Source: Oscillospiraceae bacterium (lineage in GTDB: Bacteria; Bacillota; Clostridia; Saccharofermentanales; Saccharofermentanaceae). From it: a DNA stretch of 64,000 nt. The DNA is taken from contig FWXP01000002.1 in the NCBI GenBank assembly GCA_900176545.1, positions 310,001-374,000 on the forward strand, written 5' to 3'. The position numbers and the translations under genes are program-made. Shown here in pieces: positions 53,930-62,103 of this stretch. Within the stretch, counting starts at the first letter, position 1. Each line of letters opens with the position of its first letter. Below the pieces are notes generated by a model. The model was not told the DNA's origin. It worked only from the letters and a program-made list of their open reading frames with translations, and did no database searches.

Positions 53930-55945
53930 ATGTCAGGATTATTGATTTCAGAAGAAGAATTTTTTGAGAAGAGTAATGAGTGTAAAGATGCTATAAGGGC
54001 GATCTTAGGCGCTGTTAACAGGAACGGTTCTCTTGGTATCAACGACCGTTTGTCGGAAGTTGCGGCTGTACTTGAGTGTTCTTATGGATTGTTTTATAAC
54101 GCGATACTAAAGGCGGCCCGGATCATGTGTTCAGATTGGAACGCTATCGAAGTCTGTATTACCAACATGACTATATACGATAACTACCTTTCAGATCTGA
54201 TCAACAATAACAGTCAGGCCGCTAATTATGATTCGATCGGCTGCGGAACTTTATGGAGTAACATGCATGTATACGACGTCGATCTTGAAGGATCCGAGTT
54301 CAATGAATCTGCGCTTCCTTCGTACAACTCTGCCGATTCCTGGATCATAACTTACGGGAATATAGAACGCATAGATGACATGAGGTCTCAATTAGACGGC
54401 TTCACGGATGTCTGTGATGATTATCTGGCGCTGTTGGAAGAATATGAATCTTCCGGTTGCGTGGAGGGACTTTTGGGAGATGCAATAAACCGCTATCTGG
54501 CTAATGTTCATGTACGATTGTTGGAGTGTATAAAATCAGTTGCCCGGGAGTTTACCGATGCGATGAATCAGTATTGCATCTCGTATTTCGCAGAATTCCC
54601 TGAAACAGGATACTATATCAGTAAACGTGAATTAGTATGCGATATATCATCTCTTGATAGCATAGCTTGCAGATATGATATAGCCGTCAATAATGCCAGG
54701 AACACAATAACGTCTGCGACCCGGGATATAAACGTGCCTGGGCTGTTGCGGTCTGCGTATAATCCTGTCCCGATCTCATACTCACATCCGGGACAATTGG
54801 TAACTCGAATATCACAGGCCAGAGATACGATACAATCAGTCATAGATCTGATAGATGAGCTTGAAGCAAACGGAAGGGCTCTCAGCGGCAACTCTATGGA
54901 AGATATAACCGGGTTGAAGGCTTCCATTGATCACATCGAACCTCTGGGCGGGTTCCGGATCATGCACTACCACTCTGACGGTGTCTCGGATATTCTGGAT
55001 GTTCCCAATGTTGATGATGTTACCGATATCGAAGTTCAGGATGCTGTGTACAATACAGAGGCCGAGTACTTCCTAAGTGCAGTTCGTGACGCTGATCCTG
55101 CCGATCTGCCTGATGCGATAGAGGCCACCAGAGTATATCTGAGTACATTATTACCAGAAGGACTTGAACTGTCAGATGAACTTATACTAAATATTTCAGA
55201 ATACTATTATTCGCTTATCGAAGAAGGATGGACACCTGATCAAGCTCTCGCTATTGTTTTGTACTCCATTACAGATTATTCAGATCTGTTGGCTGAAGGT
55301 GATTACGACGGACTTAATGAAAGTGCTGCTACCACTTGCCCGGATCCTTGTGTTGTCACCAGTAATGCAGTTGCATTTGCTATGAGAATAGCAAATGATG
55401 GTGACCGCGGATATGATCAGCAAGGTCGTGATCTAGGAGATGAATATGACTGTAGTTCATTGGTAATGCATGCATATATTCAAGCTGGAGTTCCAGGTTT
55501 GCAGGATGGTGCAAACGGCACACATTCATATACCACTGTCACGATGCAAACTTACTTTGAGTCACCGCAATCATTGTTTGAGTGTGTAGGATCTTCTTCC
55601 GATGGCATGAGTATCGATGATCTTCAACCTGGAGATATCCTTTTGTGCAATGGACATACCGAGATCTATGTTGGAAACGGTTACTCAGTTTCCGCGAGGT
55701 CTAATCTTGGTGATTATGATTCATCTATAGAAGGCGCTAATAATTATAATTATGGTTACTCTGGCGATAGTGGTCATGATGTGCCCGATGATACTGTGGC
55801 CGATTTAAATGATCCCAGTACATTGGATCAGAGTGGTGAGATCCGATTTGAGAACGATATTAATTCAAATGGTCAATTGCATTGTGCACATACACCACCT
55901 TGGCAAGTTTATCGTTATACAGGTGTACCGCAGGGGGATGTATGA
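53930..55945 (+). CDS. Large protein with helical (LXG-like) N terminus and NlpC/P60 peptidase domain
   Basis: 671 residues, no signal peptide. Residues ~1-330 are helical; the segment YFAEFPETGYYISKRELV and the surrounding helices recall LXG-type type VII effectors. Residues ~480-671 contain an NlpC/P60 domain: catalytic Cys508 in YDCSSLVMHAY, LQPGDILLC, and His576 in GHTEIYVGNG. NlpC/P60 enzymes cut cell-wall peptides. So it may be a secreted cell-wall hydrolase or an antibacterial toxin. No type VII secretion machinery is in the window. It starts with AGAGGG six bases before the ATG. Confidence 0.75.
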   Translation: MSGLLISEEEFFEKSNECKDAIRAILGAVNRNGSLGINDRLSEVAAVLECSYGLFYNAILKAARIMCSDWNAIEVCITNMTIYDNYLSDLINNNSQAANYDSIGCGTLWSNMHVYDVDLEGSEFNESALPSYNSADSWIITYGNIERIDDMRSQLDGFTDVCDDYLALLEEYESSGCVEGLLGDAINRYLANVHVRLLECIKSVAREFTDAMNQYCISYFAEFPETGYYISKRELVCDISSLDSIACRYDIAVNNARNTITSATRDINVPGLLRSAYNPVPISYSHPGQLVTRISQARDTIQSVIDLIDELEANGRALSGNSMEDITGLKASIDHIEPLGGFRIMHYHSDGVSDILDVPNVDDVTDIEVQDAVYNTEAEYFLSAVRDADPADLPDAIEATRVYLSTLLPEGLELSDELILNISEYYYSLIEEGWTPDQALAIVLYSITDYSDLLAEGDYDGLNESAATTCPDPCVVTSNAVAFAMRIANDGDRGYDQQGRDLGDEYDCSSLVMHAYIQAGVPGLQDGANGTHSYTTVTMQTYFESPQSLFECVGSSSDGMSIDDLQPGDILLCNGHTEIYVGNGYSVSARSNLGDYDSSIEGANNYNYGYSGDSGHDVPDDTVADLNDPSTLDQSGEIRFENDINSNGQLHCAHTPPWQVYRYTGVPQGDV

Positions 55946-57099
55946 GAAGATTAGTCATTATTGTTTGTTTTGCTTTGCTCGTTGCGAGTTGCTCATCCAC
56001 ACCTGATGTTGTAACGTCAGAATCTTCAGGTTCTTCTGTTACTACAGAAAATACTTCTACTATGGAATCGATACCTGATGGTACAACCGAATCTTTTGTG
56101 GAGAGAACACAAGAATATATCGATGCGGCTTGGGACTCAAGACTTGACTACAACGGAAGCGGTTTGGATGAGATCCCGGATCTGGCATTGGAATCAATAA
56201 GATACGATTACGGATTAATCTCAGATGTTACAGTTGAGAACGATTCTTCTTATAATGGATTGGCAGCTTCTATCGAAGAGTACGAAGAGGGGCTTATGGA
56301 GACCGATTATCCAAGTGTTGAATCCGATGCACTCTCAGAGCAGGTCATGCGTTGTGATAACAGGATCGTATGTATCAGATCTTATGTACAAGTTACTTCT
56401 GGCTATAGAATTGAATATATTACATGGGATCATGCAGGGGAAGTACTTCGTTTCTCGGACGTGATCACGGACTATGATCTTTTTATCGATACGGTCAGTC
56501 CTTTGATACTGGAGTCTTTGGGAGACCTTGATGAAGACGTTGTAGATGAGATTATGTCTACGCTGATCAATGCGTCGGAAAGTCAAGACTTCGTGTTCTA
56601 TATGACAAATGATTCTTTGAGTTTCTTTGTAGAGTACTGTTATTCTGATGAAGAAGGCACGCTAGTGAATGATTCGGTGGAGGTAACGATTCCCTACAGG
56701 GAATATGCCGATCTTTTTGACCCGCAGTATCTTCCGGGAAACGGTGCTATGATCTGGGAAGATCCAATTGCTATCCGAGACTTGAATTCCATATGTTTAT
56801 CTGACGAATATTACAACAGTCTGATCGGAGGTACATTTGTATCTTATAACGGTCACGATTATGCCGTGATCAAAGTGGGATCGAGTATGGTTGATGCATT
56901 GGCGGAAGGTGAATCGGAAAGCGGTGAGAGCTTTTCTTATGAAGACTACGATCCGCCGATCATCGCTGTTGTTGATCTTGAGTCCAATGAAATCGTATAT
57001 TCCGAGCAGTCTTCATGGGCTGAGTTATACGATCACAGAAGCCTTAATCCTTTTGGAAACTGTAGTGATGCAATAGCGTTTGTGGCAGATCATGTCTGA
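55942..57099 (+). CDS. Lipoprotein with RsiV/DUF3298-like domain, candidate immunity protein
   Basis: 385 residues starting in the ATGA overlap. Signal peptide with lipobox VASC (Cys17), a Ser/Thr-rich linker, then from ~80 a domain with the DUF3298 pattern (IVCIRSYVQVTSGYRIEYITWDHAGEVLRFSDVI in blocks), as in RsiV and lysozyme-binding lipoproteins. A DUF3298 domain in RsiV binds lysozyme. Attached to the outer membrane face of a Gram-positive cell, it could inhibit the neighbouring wall hydrolase. This is inference from context. Confidence 0.75.
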   Translation: MRRLVIIVCFALLVASCSSTPDVVTSESSGSSVTTENTSTMESIPDGTTESFVERTQEYIDAAWDSRLDYNGSGLDEIPDLALESIRYDYGLISDVTVENDSSYNGLAASIEEYEEGLMETDYPSVESDALSEQVMRCDNRIVCIRSYVQVTSGYRIEYITWDHAGEVLRFSDVITDYDLFIDTVSPLILESLGDLDEDVVDEIMSTLINASESQDFVFYMTNDSLSFFVEYCYSDEEGTLVNDSVEVTIPYREYADLFDPQYLPGNGAMIWEDPIAIRDLNSICLSDEYYNSLIGGTFVSYNGHDYAVIKVGSSMVDALAEGESESGESFSYEDYDPPIIAVVDLESNEIVYSEQSSWAELYDHRSLNPFGNCSDAIAFVADHV

Positions 57100-57150
57100 T
57101 TCTTTTTGTCACAATAATTCACAAACAAATCCAACTCTTAATGCAAACTC

Positions 57151-57184
57151 AACGGCTATCATTTTGATGGTAGCCGTTTTTGTT
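57151..57184 (+). terminator. Terminator of the effector-like operon
   Basis: AACGGCTA pairs with TAGCCGTT, extended by an imperfect inner stem, followed by TTTTTG. It lies 51 bp after the lipoprotein stop. Confidence 0.85.
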
Positions 57185-57237
57185 ACCAATCATATATTCC
57201 ATTCGAAAATAATTTTGGGAAAATCTCAAAAATCGTA

Positions 57238-57266
57238 TTGACAAATATGGCGTCCCCAAATATAAT
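57238..57266 (+). promoter_or_regulatory. Consensus promoter of tRNA-Gly (GCC)
   Basis: TTGACA (57238-57243), 17-bp spacer, TATAAT (57261-57266): both hexamers perfect. Confidence 0.92.
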
Positions 57267-57288
57267 TATTTTCGTCGCTTGACGAAGC

Positions 57289-57363
57289 GCGGGATTAACT
57301 CAGTGGTAGAGTGTCACCTTGCCAAGGTGAAAGTCGCGAGTTCGAATCTCGTATCCCGCTCCA
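57289..57363 (+). tRNA. tRNA-Gly (GCC)
   Basis: 75 nt with encoded CCA. Acceptor GCGGGAT pairs with ATCCCGC; anticodon loop TTGCCAA gives GCC; T-arm GCGAGTTCGAATCTCGT. It reads the major Gly codons and has a strong promoter, whereas the CCC isoacceptor at 53338 has none. Confidence 0.97.
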
Positions 57364-57370
57364 GAATATA

Positions 57371-57401
57371 AGACCTGAGCATCTTGCTCAGGTCTTTTTT
57401 T
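57371..57401 (+). terminator. Terminator after tRNA-Gly
   Basis: 10-bp perfect stem (AGACCTGAGC with GCTCAGGTCT), 5-nt loop and a run of seven T. Confidence 0.95.
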
Positions 57402-57460
57402 GTCTGTATAATCTCTGGTGTTGCAACAAGTGTTGCATAATGGAATGTGGAGGAATGAAT

Positions 57461-58375
57461 ATGAAATACGATGAAAACGACAACCTGCTCTATTTCAGCA
57501 CAGAGCAGTCAACTTCCTACGAAGAGAAGAGACTCGTCATAGACCATATGGCAAGGACTTCCATGGATATCCTGGGTTCCGCCTTCAAGGAGGGCGGAGT
57601 GTTCAGGGGAGGAGCCTCGGGTGAGGACAGGCCTAAGAATACTACAGGTCCCATAGCTGCCGTCGCAGCGATAATTATCTTCCTTGGTGTCATCGGAGGC
57701 GTAATGTCCGGTTCGTTCGTTATCGCGGCCGTGGCAGCAGGTATCGGACTCTTTATCCTTTCGATAGTAAGTTTCCTTGGTAATAACAATGCATCAGAGA
57801 ATAAGTATTCGCAGCTTCAGGATAACGGTAAGCTTTTGACAGGCAAGGCAGGCGGCGTGGCGCTTCTTGCATTCTCTCTTGCATGTCTTATTCCCGCAGG
57901 TCTTTATGTAGCCATGGATATGGAGTCTTCTCCCGCGGTTGTCCTGGGGATCGGTTGTTTCCTTGTAGCTACTGTGATCACGAGTATCGCCAATATCATT
58001 TCGGGCAATAACAAGGCAAAGAATGTCTACACCGGAACCGTCAGTGCGAGATGTATCGGATATCTTAAGAAGACACGTACTTCCAGCAACAACAGCAGAC
58101 ACGGATATCACAGGAACAGGGTCTACATCGTAGGTACTCCCATATTCGAGTTCGACCATATGGGTGTCCTTCATAAGGCTTTCCTTAACGAGTATTCTCA
58201 GGGCAGGCTCAAGCCCTCGTACGGCGAGCAGGTAGAGCTCAATATCAATCCCGAGAACCCTGACGACATCCTCTATTTGCCTTTCCTTAAGAAGAGGAAT
58301 GTCACTAATGTTATCACGGGCATAATATGTCTCATATTTGCAGTGCTTTGCTTCTGGGGTATGACAATTATGTGA
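57461..58375 (+). CDS. Membrane protein with DUF3592-like extracytoplasmic domain
   Basis: 304 residues from ATG 57461 (GGAGG eight bases upstream). A polar N terminus (~1-60) is followed by paired helices near 65-110 and 130-190, then a small beta domain containing TGTVSARCIGYLKKT, TPIFEFDHMGVLHKAF, GEQVELNINPENPDD and a last helix. The domain order YxPxFEF...NPENP is as in DUF3592 proteins of unknown function. It stands alone between tRNA-Gly and trxA. Confidence 0.7.
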   Translation: MKYDENDNLLYFSTEQSTSYEEKRLVIDHMARTSMDILGSAFKEGGVFRGGASGEDRPKNTTGPIAAVAAIIIFLGVIGGVMSGSFVIAAVAAGIGLFILSIVSFLGNNNASENKYSQLQDNGKLLTGKAGGVALLAFSLACLIPAGLYVAMDMESSPAVVLGIGCFLVATVITSIANIISGNNKAKNVYTGTVSARCIGYLKKTRTSSNNSRHGYHRNRVYIVGTPIFEFDHMGVLHKAFLNEYSQGRLKPSYGEQVELNINPENPDDILYLPFLKKRNVTNVITGIICLIFAVLCFWGMTIM

Positions 58376-58377
58376 TA

Positions 58378-58406
58378 TTGATTCTATTTTGGAATCATTA
58401 TAAAAT
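58378..58406 (+). promoter_or_regulatory. Promoter of trxA
   Basis: TTGATT (58378-58383), 17-bp spacer, TAAAAT (58401-58406). Confidence 0.65.
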
Positions 58407-58436
58407 AGGATCATAAGACGAAAGGAGATCATCCAT

Positions 58437-58757
58437 ATGGCAGAAGTAATTGTAAATGCAGATAACTTTGAGTCAGAGGTCCTTAATTCAGATATTCCCG
58501 TACTTGTTGATTTCTGGGCAGAGTGGTGCGGTCCCTGCAAGATGTTAGGTCCCGTCGTATCCGAGCTCGCAGAGCAGTACGAAGGCAAGATAAAGGTGGC
58601 AAAGCTTAACGTGTCAGATCACGAGGAGTTGGCTGACAAGTATGGCATCACTAATATACCTGCGTTGAAGATATTCAAGGGCGGAGAGGTCGTATCCGAC
58701 AGCATCGGCTTCAAGCCTCTTCCCGCACTTGCTCAGTGGGTAGACGCTAATATCTGA
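58437..58757 (+). CDS. trxA: Thioredoxin
   Basis: 106 residues, the normal length. VDFWAEWCGPCKMLGPV holds the redox CGPC centre; the cis-Pro is in NIPALKIFKGG. It reduces disulfides in the cytosol and probably serves thioredoxin-dependent enzymes. AAAGGAGA precedes the ATG; a single-gene unit ending at the shared hairpin at 58784. Confidence 0.97.
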   Translation: MAEVIVNADNFESEVLNSDIPVLVDFWAEWCGPCKMLGPVVSELAEQYEGKIKVAKLNVSDHEELADKYGITNIPALKIFKGGEVVSDSIGFKPLPALAQWVDANI

Positions 58758-58783
58758 TAATCAGACGAGAAAGATCATAAGAG

Positions 58784-58820
58784 GATACCGCGAGTCATAT
58801 GGGCCCGCGGTATTATTTTG
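58784..58820. terminator. Terminator between convergent trxA and radical SAM gene
   Basis: Stem ATACCGCG (58785-58792) with CGCGGTAT (58806-58813), then TATTTTG. It may serve both directions. Confidence 0.8.
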
Positions 58821-58822
58821 CT

Positions 58823-59749
58823 CTAATCCTTGAAGTCGGGGATCAGCAGGTCGCCCTGAGAGGAGGAGTCCTGAACGAAGGCGTTGATCTGGCCTTTGTC
58901 TATAAGATAGTCAGAGGCGGAGTCGTAGTGACCTGAAGGAACTGTACGCCTTAGAAAATCAGGAGCATCAGTGGGGAGCGTCGGCATGGGGGTGTACTGG
59001 CTCATAAGGCTTATATAGATGTCGTTGCCGAATTCGCCGGTTAAGAAGTCTAAGATCTTCTTGGTGTCAAAGAGCTTTCCCGGGAGCATAAGGTGGCGGA
59101 CGATCATGCCCTTTCTCATAAGATCGGTGTCAGGATCGATGTCCGCGGGACCTACCTGACGGAACATCTCGCGGATGGCTGATGCTGCCTTGTCGGCGTA
59201 GTCCGGGGCATGAAGTATCTGTCTCGCGGTCTTAGGATCCCATACCTTGAAGTCGGGCATATAGATATCCACAAGGCCGTCCAGCATCTTGAGGGTATCT
59301 ACTTCGTCGTAGCCTCCCGTGTTGACTGCTACGGGGATCTTAAGACCGTTATCCTTAGCTCTTTTTATGGAGTCGGCGATAACGGGAGCGAAATGCATGG
59401 GAGTCACAAGATTGATGTTGTAGGCGCCCTTGTCCTGAAGTTCCAGGTATATCTCTGCGAGACGGCTGCTGTCAGCTCCCTCTCCTTTGCCGGTGGGGCC
59501 TCCCGATATCTTGCTGTTCTGGCAGAAGATGCATTTCGCGCTGCATCCTTCGAAGAAGACCGTACCTGAGCCTCTCGTATCTTCGGTTCCTAAGCGTCCC
59601 GATATGGGAGGTTCCTCGCCGTGGTGGAGCATATAAAGGTTGACGACGGGGAGCGCTCCCATAGAGCAAAAGCCCGTCTTCTCGTATCTGTTGATGCCGC
59701 ATTTGCGCGGGCACAGGGTGCAGTGTTCTAACGCTTCGTAATGTGCCAT
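58823..59749 (-). CDS. Radical SAM protein, PflX/COG1313 type (pyruvate formate-lyase activase-like)
   Basis: 308 residues. An N-terminal Cys cluster (CTLCPRKCGINR...GFC) is followed by the radical SAM CxxxCxxC in CSAKCIFCQN near residue 70-77. VNTGGYDEVDTL and DIYMPDFKVWD are further PflX-type blocks. The exact target is not known; homologues may activate glycyl radical enzymes. There is no Shine-Dalgarno before the ATG and a TATAAT ends six bases upstream (minus strand 59756-59761), so the mRNA may be leaderless. Confidence 0.88.
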   Translation of the reverse strand: MAHYEALEHCTLCPRKCGINRYEKTGFCSMGALPVVNLYMLHHGEEPPISGRLGTEDTRGSGTVFFEGCSAKCIFCQNSKISGGPTGKGEGADSSRLAEIYLELQDKGAYNINLVTPMHFAPVIADSIKRAKDNGLKIPVAVNTGGYDEVDTLKMLDGLVDIYMPDFKVWDPKTARQILHAPDYADKAASAIREMFRQVGPADIDPDTDLMRKGMIVRHLMLPGKLFDTKKILDFLTGEFGNDIYISLMSQYTPMPTLPTDAPDFLRRTVPSGHYDSASDYLIDKGQINAFVQDSSSQGDLLIPDFKD

Positions 59750-59806
59750 ATAAAGATTATACGCAACTTATATAAAATTCGGGGGTTCTGGTGCGTTCAA
59801 TTCTAT

Positions 59807-59844
59807 GCGAAATATATTTAAAGAAAATAAACGACATATTTCGC
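59807..59844. promoter_or_regulatory. 9-bp inverted repeat upstream of purF
   Basis: GCGAAATAT (59807-59815) and ATATTTCGC (59836-59844), 20 bp apart, in an AT-rich leader 50 bp before purF. A candidate operator; not a known PurR box by eye. Confidence 0.4.
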
Positions 59845-59893
59845 TCAAATGTTAAAATCTTTAATGGAAAAACAGTCCTCGGAGGGGCGCCTT

Positions 59894-61306
59894 ATGTTTA
59901 ACGGTCTACACGAAGAATGCGGTGTGTTCGGTATCTATACGAGAGAAGAACTCGATATCTCGTCTCTTATGTATTACGGTCTGTTCGCACTGCAGCACAG
60001 AGGTCAGGAGAGCTGCGGTATAGCAGTCAACGACGACGGTACCATAAGGTGCACCAAGGCGATGGGCCTTGTAAGTGAGGTCTTTACTCCCGATAAGCTC
60101 GCAGAGCTTAGAGGTTCCATAGCATTAGGACATGTCAGATATTCCACGACGGGCGCCAGCACTCCCGAGAATGCACAGCCCCTTGTTACCCAGTATGTAA
60201 AGGGTACATTATCCATAGCACATAACGGCAATCTTACCAACTGTATCTCCCTGAAGAAGAAGCTTCAAGCTGAGGGTGCGATGTTCAGGACGGATGTTGA
60301 TTCCGAGGTCATCGCATATATGCTCGCCAAGAAAAGATCCGAGACTCCTTCCGTAGAGGAAGCAGTTCAGGAGGTCATGAAGGAGATCGAGGGAGGATAT
60401 GCTCTTCTTGTAATGAGCCCCAGAAAGCTCATAGCTGCCCGTGACCCCCACGGCTTAAAGCCCCTTGTTATGGGCACTATCGGCAGCAATATCGTATTTG
60501 CGTCCGAGACTTGCGCTCTCGATGCGGTAGGCGCGGAATTTGTCAGGGACGTTTTGCCCGGCGAGATCGTCATAGTAGATGGAGACGGAATAAGGAGTGT
60601 TCAGACTACACCAAGGCGTGAAGCCAAGTGCGTTTTCGAATATATCTATTTTGCCCGCGCTGACAGCGTCATGGACGGTATATCCGTATATGATGCCAGG
60701 ATCAGGGCAGGAAGGCTCCTTGCCTCCCAGCATCCCGTGGATGCCGACATCGTCATCGGAGTTCCCGAGTCGGGACTTGATGCCGCCCTCGGATATTCGC
60801 TGGAGTCAGGGATCCCTTACGTAAAGGGATTCGTAAAGAACAATTATGTGGGTAGGACTTTCATTAAGCCTTCACAGCAGCTTCGTAAGCAGGCCGTAAG
60901 GATAAAGCTCAACCCCATCCCTTCTGCCGTAAAGGGCAAGAGGGTAATAATGATCGACGATTCGATCGTAAGAGGTACGACGATCGCCAACATAGTAAAG
61001 ATGCTTCGTAAGGCAGGAGCAACAGAGGTTCACGTAAGGATCTCAAGCCCGCCGTTCATGCATCCCTGCTATTACGGTACTGACGTCCCCTCCTGCGATG
61101 CGCTTGTAGCGTGTCAGCATACGATCCCCGAGATCTGCGAGATAATCGGAGCCGATTCGCTCGGATATCTCAATGTGGATTCACTGGGAACGATGCTCGG
61201 CGAAGAAGGACACAAGTTCTGCGATGCATGCTTTACGGGTGATTATCCCAATATCGACAGCGGCATCGATCTTATGGATGAGGACGCAGGCGCCCTCGAG
61301 AAGTAA
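59894..61306 (+). CDS. purF: Amidophosphoribosyltransferase PurF
   Basis: 470 residues from ATG 59894, with GGAGGGG seven bases upstream; a longer frame back to 59849 has no such site. The chain begins MFNGLHEE then Cys9-GVFGIY, so an 8-residue propeptide is probably removed to free the glutaminase Cys. HVRYSTTG, HNGNLTN and the PRPP loop VIMIDDSIVRGTT follow; CxxC positions of the Fe-S cluster form lie at FCDACFTG near the end. First committed step of purine synthesis, here as a stand-alone gene. Confidence 0.97.
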   Translation: MFNGLHEECGVFGIYTREELDISSLMYYGLFALQHRGQESCGIAVNDDGTIRCTKAMGLVSEVFTPDKLAELRGSIALGHVRYSTTGASTPENAQPLVTQYVKGTLSIAHNGNLTNCISLKKKLQAEGAMFRTDVDSEVIAYMLAKKRSETPSVEEAVQEVMKEIEGGYALLVMSPRKLIAARDPHGLKPLVMGTIGSNIVFASETCALDAVGAEFVRDVLPGEIVIVDGDGIRSVQTTPRREAKCVFEYIYFARADSVMDGISVYDARIRAGRLLASQHPVDADIVIGVPESGLDAALGYSLESGIPYVKGFVKNNYVGRTFIKPSQQLRKQAVRIKLNPIPSAVKGKRVIMIDDSIVRGTTIANIVKMLRKAGATEVHVRISSPPFMHPCYYGTDVPSCDALVACQHTIPEICEIIGADSLGYLNVDSLGTMLGEEGHKFCDACFTGDYPNIDSGIDLMDEDAGALEK

Positions 61307-61377
61307 GAGTCTTACGCCGTCAGGCGCCGTATGTCAACGCTTCGGATCTTCGGTCAAGAGAAACGGAGTGAATTGAC

Positions 61378-62103
61378 ATGAGTTTAGGAATCATTGGCGG
61401 AATGGGTCCCATGGCGGGTGCCCAGTTCCAGGAGATGATCATCGAATTGACTGACGCCAAGCGCGATCAGGATCATCTGGAAACGATATTGTTCAACTGT
61501 CCCGGGATCCCCGACAGGACAGATTATATCCTCGGAAGAAGTGCCGAGGATCCCTTCGATCAGATATTAAGTATCGCTAAGAAGCTGGAGGCGCTGGGAG
61601 TATCGGCTATCGCCATCCCCTGCGTGTCTTCCGCCTTCATGAGCAGCAGGCTCCGGGCGGAGCTTAAAGTCCCCGTCCTCTACGGTATCTCAAAGACCGC
61701 AAGGGATATAAAGGGAAGGCGCCTTACAAAGGCCGGCATAATGGCGACCGAAGGAAGCCTTAAGACCTGCGTCATCCAGACTGCCCTTGAAGAATACGGC
61801 ATAGAGCCGGTGGTCCCCTCTAAGGAAGATACGAAGAAGATAATGGATCTTATCTACAGGGACGTTAAGAGCGGCCGCGACGCGGATACGGATCTCTTTT
61901 ATGAAGTCAGGGATAATCTTATAGCACAGGGTGCACAGACCATCATCCTGGGCTGCACGGAGCTTTCCGTTATCTACAGGAAGCAACACCTTGAAGGCGA
62001 CATCACTGATATCATGCGAAGCCTTGCCACGGAGTCCATAAAGACATGCGGAAAGAGAGTCAAGAGGAGCGATATAGTATATGCAGCAGCGAAATGTTCT
62101 TGA
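61378..62103 (+). CDS. Aspartate/glutamate racemase family protein
   Basis: 241 residues. LGIIGGMGPMAG at the start and two catalytic Cys, Cys82 in IPCVSS and Cys193 in LGCTELS, identify the PLP-independent Asp/Glu racemase family. It is the first gene of a dlt-like operon and overlaps the next gene, the adenylation enzyme, by 23 bp. It therefore probably supplies the D-amino acid that is activated downstream. Ordinary D-Ala operons do not carry such a gene. Confidence 0.9.
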   Translation: MSLGIIGGMGPMAGAQFQEMIIELTDAKRDQDHLETILFNCPGIPDRTDYILGRSAEDPFDQILSIAKKLEALGVSAIAIPCVSSAFMSSRLRAELKVPVLYGISKTARDIKGRRLTKAGIMATEGSLKTCVIQTALEEYGIEPVVPSKEDTKKIMDLIYRDVKSGRDADTDLFYEVRDNLIAQGAQTIILGCTELSVIYRKQHLEGDITDIMRSLATESIKTCGKRVKRSDIVYAAAKCS

